Source: Cotesia glomerata (Eukaryota; Arthropoda; Insecta; Hymenoptera; Braconidae). Taken from it: a DNA stretch of 64,000 nucleotides. This document shows, in pieces, positions 56,764 to 64,000 of this stretch (position 1 is the stretch's first letter; the number at the start of each line of letters is the position of its first letter). A model generated the notes under the pieces. That model saw nothing but the letters and a program-made list of their open reading frames with translations, was not told the DNA's origin and did not search any database. Both the position numbers and the translations under genes were made by a program. The stretch spans positions 22,345,510-22,409,509 of the forward strand of contig NC_058164.1 of assembly GCF_020080835.1 (NCBI RefSeq), read 5' to 3'.

Positions 56764-59700
56764 TTACGCGAATATTTTCTCCTCACGACGCTTCTTGGTG
56801 ACGACGGTACCGGGTTTGTGCTGGGCTTCCGGGTGGTTCAGGAGCTCCGGAGGGCAAGTTGATATGGGGCTACCCAAGATCGTCTGCTTCAGGTCGTAGA
56901 ACAGATGACTGTCGTCCTTCGTACAGAAAGATATTGCAAGACCGGCTTTACCAGCACGACCTGTTCTACCAATACGATGCGTGTAATCTGAAATTATACA
57001 TAATGTTAATTTAAAATCAAAATTATACATTATCAATTAATAAATTATTGAAATTTCTTATTCATCTAAAATAATTTTTTTTTTTTTTTGATAGTTTAAA
57101 ATTTACTACGGCATCATATTTATTTATTTTGTGTAAATAATTATTTAAAGACGTTTTATGTTAAATATTTATAAAAAAATATTAATTTTTTTTCGAAAAT
57201 GGACTTGAATAATCATTTTAAAAAACTAGTAGATTAAATTGGGTATTCTTCGTTTTTTTTTCTCATAATTATTGATTTAATGTACAAAAATTTGTTAACT
57301 ATATTGTTTGATTTAATTGTACAAAAATTCAATTTTTACATTTGAATCGCTTATTTGAGAAACCCCACAAGTTATATGGAAACCCCATATGACTTATGGG
57401 GTTTTTCAAATAAACGATTCATTTGAAATATTTAGCATCAGCGTTTTAGTGATTTTTTTTTCAAACATAAGTAAAATAAATATTAAAAAAAATTTTACTT
57501 TTTTCAATGTAGCGTCTTAAAACTTTGAAATTACTTATAAATTTTACTTGAGTGATTTCAATAAAAATTTAGTAATTACAAAGATTTATAATTAAAAAAA
57601 AAAAAAAAATGATGACAATTAATTAAATTTTTGTAAAGAATAATATTAAACATTTAGTAATTTTTTAAAAATTATAATATAATTTAATCAAAATCAGAAA
57701 AATAATTATCAAGTAAATAATTTAAAGCTCGAAATATTTTTTTTTTTCTAAAAAAAAAAAAAACCATCAATAAATATAAAAATAAAACACAACATACCTT
57801 CAATAGTTTTAGCCATGTCATAATTAATGACCATAGAAACATCTTTGATGTCAATACCACGTCCAGCGACGTCAGTCGCCACCAAAATGTCCTTGCTTCC
57901 GCCTTTGAGCGACGCAAGAGCGTACTCTCTTTGCTCTTGTCCTTTACCTCCATGGAGCGTACAAGCATTAAACTAAAAAATAAAAAAAAATACTTATAAT
58001 AATTAACAACTAAAAAAAAAATATATATATATACCCCAATTTTCTCCAATCCACGAGCGAGGACATCCGCGCCCTTCTTCTGGTTAACGAAGATAATAAC
58101 TGGGGGCTCGACGCCTCTGTTAAGAATCTCCATGAGCTTCCTCCGCTTGTCAGCTTCTCCCATGATGTGAACGATCTGTTCAGTCCTCTCGGTAGGCTTG
58201 CCGACACTGCCGATATAGACCACCGCTGGCCTCCTGAGGTACGTCCTTGCCAGCCTCTCCACCGCTGGAGGCATCGTCGCAGTGAACATCACAGTTTGCC
58301 TGTACTTCTTCTTGGTGTTGTAGTTAGCCAACAACTTCTCTTCGTTCTCCGCGTCCTCATTGTCGGGTTTCAGGTTCGTCACTGGCATATACTCCAGGAT
58401 TTTTTGTACATCCGGCTCAAAACCCATGTCTATCATACGATCTGCTTCGTCCAGAACTATGTACGTACATTGATTCAATACAAGGTACCTGGTCAAAAAA
58501 TTAAATTTATAGTTAAAATTTATACAGTTTTAAAATTTAAGAAGTGTTAATTAAATGCTTTGAATATTTTTATGAACTTTTTTCTTTAGTTTAAAATAGA
58601 GTAAGTTCTCCAGTAGGTTTTTATTTAGGAAATTTATTTTTATAAACTTTAAGAAGATAGTTAAAATTTTTTTTTTTTATCAATAATTAAAATTCAGAAA
58701 TTTAATGGTATTAAAAATTATTGTTATTATTATTCAATTACTTAATTATCAATTATTTACTTATTTTAAATTAATACTTATAAAAAGTTAAAAAAAAAAC
58801 CTTAATGAATTTTATCATACTTAAAATATGTATTATTTAATATTAATTTAAATTAAATTAATTAAGGGGATATTCCAATCTAGAAATTTGAAAAAATTGA
58901 TTTTTTTTTCATATTTTTAAAGCTTAACCCTTTAAGAATATGTCTTGAGGAAGATTTTAGAAAATTCAAATTATTTTCGGAGAAATGGCTGTTTTTCACG
59001 TTAAACGCGTTTTTCTTGAAACTGTCTTTTTCAAAACGATGCCCACGATTTCTCAAGTTCTACTGAACCGAATTACTTGAAATTTGGTGTAAGTCTTCTT
59101 TATAGACTTCTCTATCGCATGAACTATCCTCATTCCCAAATTTAAATATTTACTATTTTTAAAAAATTCGGAAAACTCAAAAAAAATGGTACAAAAATTA
59201 ATTTTTTTCTTCAGGCAATTGCTATTTTGTGAAAAAAATTTTCTTTCAGCTTTTTTTTTAGTTAGGGTAAATACCCCAATAGATGGACAGATATTATTTC
59301 TAGAAGCAATTACATTAGTTTTAAGAACAAAAATCTTAAGTAGTTATATTTTTTTATGTCTACAAGTAGTTCTGAGAGCGAAAAGTAATTTTTTTTTAAC
59401 TTTTTATTTATAATAATAGTTTAAAAAAATTATTTAAATTGGACGTCTCGAGGTTTTGCTCCGAGAGCGCCACCACTAGTAAGCGCGTAGCAGATAGCTG
59501 GTGGACATTATTTGTTATTATTATTAAAAATAATAAAAAAAGTAAGATTTGTACATATAATTACGCTTATATTTCACTAACAAAGCTAGAAATATAATAT
59601 TTTAATGATAAAATCGAAAAGAAATGATAGAATTTAGTGTCCATCTATTGATGACACTTTTCTAACTTTTATCCAATAGATGGACATTGAGTTTATATGA

Positions 59701-62700
59701 TGAATTTTCTTATTTTTTTTTTTTTTAATTTTATTGGTGGATCAATGTAAGAATAAGAGTAAAGATTATAGCAAACAGACATGTACTGGAAATGAAAGTA
59801 TTATTATGATTATTGAAGAAATTGAAGAGAAAAAAGAAAACGCAGAATAAAAGAGAAAATTGAGAGAAGGAAATTTAAAAGTAAAAGAGAACAGACCTAT
59901 TAAAAGGAAGAAGAAGACAACATAACGTTTTTTACGTTGTGTTTTATAAATTTATATTGACAATTTATTAATTATTAGTATTCTTTATATTAATATATTT
60001 TGTATGTTACTTTACATGAGAAAGCATCACATGTTCAAAATTAATAAAATTACTTTATGATGTATTTTGAAAATTACCATCCGATTTATTACCTTTTCTC
60101 TTTAATTTTATCAAGCTTTATTTTTTAGTGGAAAAAATTAAAAAATTAATTATTTCTGATATAAATAATGAATCGAAAATATCGCTTGTAAGTAGTGTCC
60201 ATCTATTGGTATTGACTGTCCATCTACTGGAGATTTTGTCCATCTACTAAGGTTTTGGACTTTTTCTTACATTTTTCTTTTTTATTAATTACTACAACGT
60301 TTTACGAAGTTTTACTTATTTTTTCCTGGTTAATTATATATTTTTACATAAATATAATTTACTTTATCACAACTTATCTGTATATTACTATATTGTTTTT
60401 TTAATAGAATACGAGAGTTTGCTTAACCGTCCATCTATTGGGGTATTTACCCTAGTACGATAGCGGCATTACTCTAAATTGATAATTTTTTTTTTTCCCA
60501 GATTGAAATCGTGGATATGGCCGCGTGCCTATTTTTTGGAACCCCCCACTTTATAAGCTGATAACTTTTTGAATTTTTTTTACTTTTTTTTTGTATTCTT
60601 GAAATATTAATAAATATCTTATAAAAAAATGAATAGTAAAAATATTGATTGCCTTTTTTTACGACGCTTCAAAAATTACCTTCAGGAGGTATTGCCCAAA
60701 ATCACTTTTCTTACAATATTCTTCCATTTTTGAATACGCGTACTTTTAAGTGTCCTCTATACGAATAAATTTTTTTTAATAGTCTTTGCGGTGCTAATTT
60801 TCGAAATATTAGCAGATAAAGATCGTACATTTAACATGTATTCCCTATCCTGACCGTAGTTAGAGTGAACATTTTATTGAATAACAACCATACTTTTCTC
60901 AGGATTTTTTTGAAAAACAGAATATTTAATTGAAGTTATAACAAGTATTTTTTATCAAAAATAACACAAACGAGCGGTATTCAATTTTTTATAAGAAATG
61001 TTTGAAACTAGTGACTTTCGATATTTTACGTGAGTGGAAGTAAGTGAATGATAGTCTGTAAAGCGAGGCAGCACTAGTGCGTGAGAAAGAAACCAATAGC
61101 CCTAACCTATTGGTGTCTTTTTCTTGTGGCAATACCTCCTTAAATTTAAGCTTCTAGACCAGAATACCCCCTTAATAATACTAAAATTTTTATATGCCGA
61201 CAGTTTTTTGGTTTCTTATTTTTTATAAAAAATAAATTATTGCAATTTTGTTTTTAAAAAATTTAAACAACTTAGGCATTATTAAAAGAAAAACGAAAAA
61301 AAAAAATTACCTGTTTTCCAGCACATCAATCAACCGTCCAGGAGTAGCAATAACAATTTCACACCCCATTCTCAACCTGAACCCTTGTTCCTCTCTAGAA
61401 AGTCCTCCAACAACAACAACAGTCCTGATCCCCAATGGCTGTCCAAATTTGTTGGTCTCTTCCTCTATCTGCTGAGCCAACTCCCTGGTCGGCGCTAAAA
61501 TTATACTGTACGGTCCCTGGTCAGCTTCCTCAAGTCTCTCGATCTTCGGAAGACTCGTGATCCAGAGTAGCAGCGGAATCAAGAAAGCCAGAGTCTTACC
61601 TGACCCAGTCTCAGCTACACCAATAATGTCCCTGTTCTGGAGCCCAATGGGAATAGCTTGCCGCTGAATCGGGGTCAGATCCTTGTAGCCCACCTTGTCA
61701 ATGATGTCCAGGATTTCTTTGGGGAATCCAGACTCCTTCCAGGACCTGATCGGGTCCGGAATTCTTCCTCCCTTGATTGTGATATTGTAGTCCTCGCGGA
61801 ATATCCGCCAGTCACGCTCTGTCATCTCGTTGAGGGCCTTCTCGGACCAGTGACGGTCGTCCCACTTCTGTTTTTCTTCTTTGCGCTTTACTTTCTTCAG
61901 GCGCATCTTCTCCTGCTCTTTTTCAGCCTCAGTACGCCTTTTTTCCAGGAGCTCTCCGTAGAATTTACTCTGGTCTCGCTTCTGGGCTTTGATGTCGATT
62001 CCTGCTATGTTTCCGCGCCCGAAGAATTGGACCTGGGACAAAATAAATTATTAATATTTTTTTTTTTGTTACTCATTTTTCAGCAATATTAATAATATTT
62101 TTATCTAATTACTAAAATTAATACTTTTTTTTTTTAATTATTAATTGTTTAAAAAAGGTAGTCAGATTTTTTTTGTAGTTACTTTTAATCAAATTTTAAT
62201 CAAATAATGATAATTCTCCAAAAAATTAATTCAATTATATGATAGTATATATTAGAAGATTTATTGATTTTTTTTAAGTGCTAATTAAAAAAAAAAAAAA
62301 AAAAAAAAAAAGAAATAACGAGATTTATTTTTTCATAATTTTTAATTAAAAAAAAATAAATTTGTTCAATTTCTAAGTTGAAAATTAATATTTTTTTTTT
62401 TTTAATGGAATCTCAATAATATTTTGCAGCTTGTGTTAAAATTTTAGACATTAAGGGCCAGTTTTTCAATCCCAGATAAAATTTTATCTGATGCCAATAT
62501 ATATCTATATATTTCATGTTTATAAATATACTGGCAATAATAATTTTATCCTAGATAAAATTTTATCTCGGATTGAAACACTGGCCCTAAATAACTGGGT
62601 AACTATTTTTAAATAAATTTAATTATAGTTCGACAAATTCCATCTGATTAATGATAACATTAAAATTTTCTGGAAAAAATAGCATTCTTTTTTCTTTTTA

Positions 62701-64000
62701 ATTCCAATCAATTTTGCATAAGAAATTTTTGTCGGATAAATTTTTTCCTATTAAAAGAGACTAGAAACCTCTAATTATTAACTTTAAAAAAAAAAAACCA
62801 GTACTGAATTTTGCTACTCACTAATTTTACAAAAAAAAGTTTTTTTTTAATAGCTAATTTTTTATAGAAACAAATATTGAAACTTTTTTTTTTGAAAGTC
62901 AATTAATACACAGAAAAAAAATTTCCTTAAATCAAGTAAAAAATTTTGAAGAACAATGTCTTGATTCGAGCAAAAAGCTTCTTAAACTAATAAATTTTTC
63001 TTTATATTTAAATAAAGTAAATTTAACTTGATTCAAGTCAATGAAACTCTTAAAAATTATTTTCTTGGTTAAAGAATTTTTCTCTTGATTCGTTAATTTT
63101 TTTTTTTCAATGTAAAACTATATATTATATATATTTATTTAATTGCTTTCAATGTACATTAGTTGCAATGGGGTTCACAGATTAGACTATTAATCAATTT
63201 ATATGAAATTTAAAAAATAAAAATAGAAGAATATTACAATATTATTTACAATATTATTCTCTTAAACTTTTAACTCTTGAATTAAAGCAAATTGTAATGT
63301 GGCGATATATGCAATTGAGTTTTTTGGGCAGGTACACACTGATAAAAAATTTAACTTGAATCAAGAGCAAAAATCTTAAACCAAGAACACCAATTGGAAG
63401 AAAATGAATTTCTTGAGCCAAGAGGAAAAATTCTTGAGTCAAGATATATTTATTTGAACCAAGAAAATATATCTTGACTCAAGAATTTTTCCTCTTGGCT
63501 CAAGAAATTCATTTTCTTCCAATTGGTGTTCTTGGTTCAAGATTTTTGCTCTTGAGTCAAGTTAAATTTTTTATCAATGCACGATTAAAATTTTATCGAG
63601 AGATGTTTGTTCTGAAGATAAGTTTAAATTTTCAATTAATTTGGTTCTAAGGTTTGTAAAGAGCGTACAATTTAATAGGAAATGGGATTAAGTATCATGC
63701 TCTCCAAGGTTACATAAAGGTCAAAAAACCAAATCAGGATATAATATCCTGATTTGGTATCCTATTTATTCCAATTTACTAAATTGGAATAAATAAAAAG
63801 AAAAACATAAATTATTTGGTCTACTATATCCTGATTTGGTTCTTTGAAATTTTGTAATACTTAGACCTGAGAAAATGAATATAAAGTTCAATGTAAAACT
63901 ATAAAAATATTTTTTTTACTAACCTGGTGTCGCTCCTTATAAATATTATTATAATCCACAGAAGTGTCTTCAGAGGTATCCCAGTCAAAGACAAACTTCC
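56764..64000 (-). CDS. DDX23: DDX23 / PRP28 U5 snRNP DEAD-box helicase, C-terminal five exons (5' end outside window)
   Basis: Exons (minus): 64000-63924, 62032-61311, 58488-58035, 57972-57798, 56987-56764; about 549 residues, against 820 for human DDX23, whose RS-rich N-terminus would lie beyond the edge. Family role: ATP-dependent exchange of U1 for U6 at the 5' splice site during spliceosome activation, in the nucleus. In fragment numbering: KFVFDWDTSEDTS at the start, WDDRHWSEK, Q motif TPIQRQAIP (~145), Walker A AETGSGKT (~165), PTRELAQQ (~206), TPGRLID (~255), DEAD (~279), TAT (~335; TAT not SAT, as in human DDX23), IIFVNQKKG, ATDVAGRGIDI (~449), HRIGRTGRAG (~479). It ends KKRREEKIFA as in human DDX23. 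All joins are GT-AG and in frame. Introns of 2.8 and 1.9 kb carry repeats. Intact and clearly functional by sequence. Confidence 0.97.
57347..57425. repeat. Hairpin in DDX23 last intron
   Basis: GCTTATTTGAGAAACCCCA and TATGGGGTTTTTCAAATAAACG are inverse to each other around an ATATGG core. About 35-bp arms, imperfect. Confidence 0.7.
58866..61171. mobile_element. TTAA-flanked element in DDX23 intron, itself interrupted
   Basis: The ends are TTAA-GGGGATATTCCAATCTAGA and TCTAGACCAGAATACCCCC-TTAA. Interior words (CCCACGATTTCTCAAG, GCGTTTTTCTTGAAACTG) match the 40.2-kb TTAA element. A second element is inserted at 59265-60452. No transposase frame. It lies wholly within the intron between the DDX23 exons at 61311 and 58488. 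Confidence 0.75.
59265..60452. mobile_element. Nested element, GGGTAAATACCCC termini, with internal TIR-word repeats
   Basis: The ends are TA-GGGTAAATACCCCAATAGAT (then GGACA) and its inverse TCCATCTATTGGGGTATTTACCC-TA in 20-base pieces. GTCCATCTATTG or its inverse recurs inside at about 59638, 59680, 60198, 60227 and 60239. The interior is AT-rich with no coding frame. Confidence 0.85.
62455..62590. mobile_element. Palindromic MITE in DDX23 intron, GGGCCAGT termini
   Basis: AGGGCCAGTTTTTCAATCCC then AGATAAAATTTTATCTG on the left. ATAAAATTTTATCTCGGATTG then AAACACTGGCCCT on the right (20-base pieces). The flanks share TTA/TAA. About 135 bp in total. Confidence 0.85.
62908..63117. mobile_element. 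Diverged TCAAG-word palindrome in DDX23 intron
   Basis: ACACAGAAAAAAAATTTCCT and TTGATTCGAGC on the left, CTTGATTCAAGTC and TTTTTTTTTTCAATGT on the right. A degraded relative of the next element. Confidence 0.6.
63338..63580. mobile_element. Near-perfect 243-bp palindrome in DDX23 intron
   Basis: CTGATAAAAAATTTAACTTG, ACCAAGAACACCAATTGG and TGAGCCAAGAGGAAAAATTC on the left are exactly mirrored on the right (GAATTTTTCCTCTTGGCTCA, CCAATTGGTGTTCTTGGT, CAAGTTAAATTTTTTATCAA). Arms are about 118 bp with only a few mismatches. Confidence 0.9.
63718..63850. repeat. Clustered short palindromes on ATATCCTGATTTGG
   Basis: ACCAAATCAGGATATAATAT is followed by its inverse ATATCCTGATTTGGT. Then ATTCCAATTTACTAAATTGGAAT forms a second hairpin (quoted as 20-base parts ATTCCAATTTAC / TAAATTGGAAT). 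A third ATATCCTGATTTGGTT lies at about 63826. Confidence 0.8.

Noticed and set aside
58167..58550. Plus-strand frame opposite a DDX23 exon
   Set aside because: Antisense shadow of the conserved helicase exon; likewise 61658-62092 and 54342-54689 opposite other true exons.

Overview
The window is AT-rich insect nuclear DNA. The reasons are spliced genes with GT-AG introns, many TA-, TTAA- and TIR-type DNA transposon relics, (TG)n and (TA)n microsatellites, and tRNA-derived SINE-like units. There are no prokaryotic gene arrangements. A hymenopteran, perhaps a parasitoid wasp, is my guess from the style of the acid phosphatase and the density of small palindromic elements. That assignment is weak and the window alone does not prove it.

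Only the right end (51.1-64.0 kb) carries recognisable host genes. (1) A complete three-exon TACO1/YebC-family gene lies on + at 51140-55095 and appears to use a GC-AG intron. (2) A 5'-truncated histidine acid phosphatase lies on + at 55282-56173. It keeps the C-terminal half, but the conserved His-Asp motif reads His-Tyr and the N-terminal RHG half is not visible. (3) The spliceosomal DEAD-box helicase DDX23/PRP28 lies on - at 56764-64000+, with its last five exons in the window and its 5' end beyond the right edge. TACO1 and the phosphatase are head to tail, 186 bp apart. The phosphatase and DDX23 are tail to tail, 590 bp apart. TACO1 and DDX23 are housekeeping genes (mitochondrial translation; pre-mRNA splicing). 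I see no functional link among the three.

The first 51 kb has no host gene I can support. It is a bed of nested repeats. Main families: (B) an ~0.9 kb element bounded by AACTTCCCGCTAA with three GAGCTC hairpins and an internal (TG)n tract, five major copies plus one fragment (6.9, 16.9, 30.7, 33.2, 37.5, 43.8 kb). (A) An element with GGATCGTGA words and a TTTTCTCCGTGTA end, near 0-1.1, 8.7-10.6 and 16.3-18.0 kb, the last two being inverted copies with shared flanks. A set of elements with TTAA target duplications (23.5-25.0, 36.8-37.3, 37.3-38.6, 40.2-41.1, 58.9-61.2 kb). A TA-flanked MITE in two near-identical inverted copies (43.0 and 47.3 kb). Many long palindromes (12.7, 15.6, 18.8, 23.9, 42.8, 51.9, 52.3, 53.7, 62.5, 63.3 kb). 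Two broken transposon-type coding remnants sit at 11.7-12.7 kb (+) and 45.0-46.4 kb (-). Satellite-like tandem repeats occur at 6.3-7.5, 14.0 and 34.1-34.9 kb, and an inverted GC-rich CCGCCGCAC minisatellite pair at 26.9/27.7 kb.

The same repeat landscape invades the introns of TACO1 (3 kb intron with three foldback elements) and DDX23 (2.8 kb intron with an element inside an element), while the splice sites and exons stay intact.
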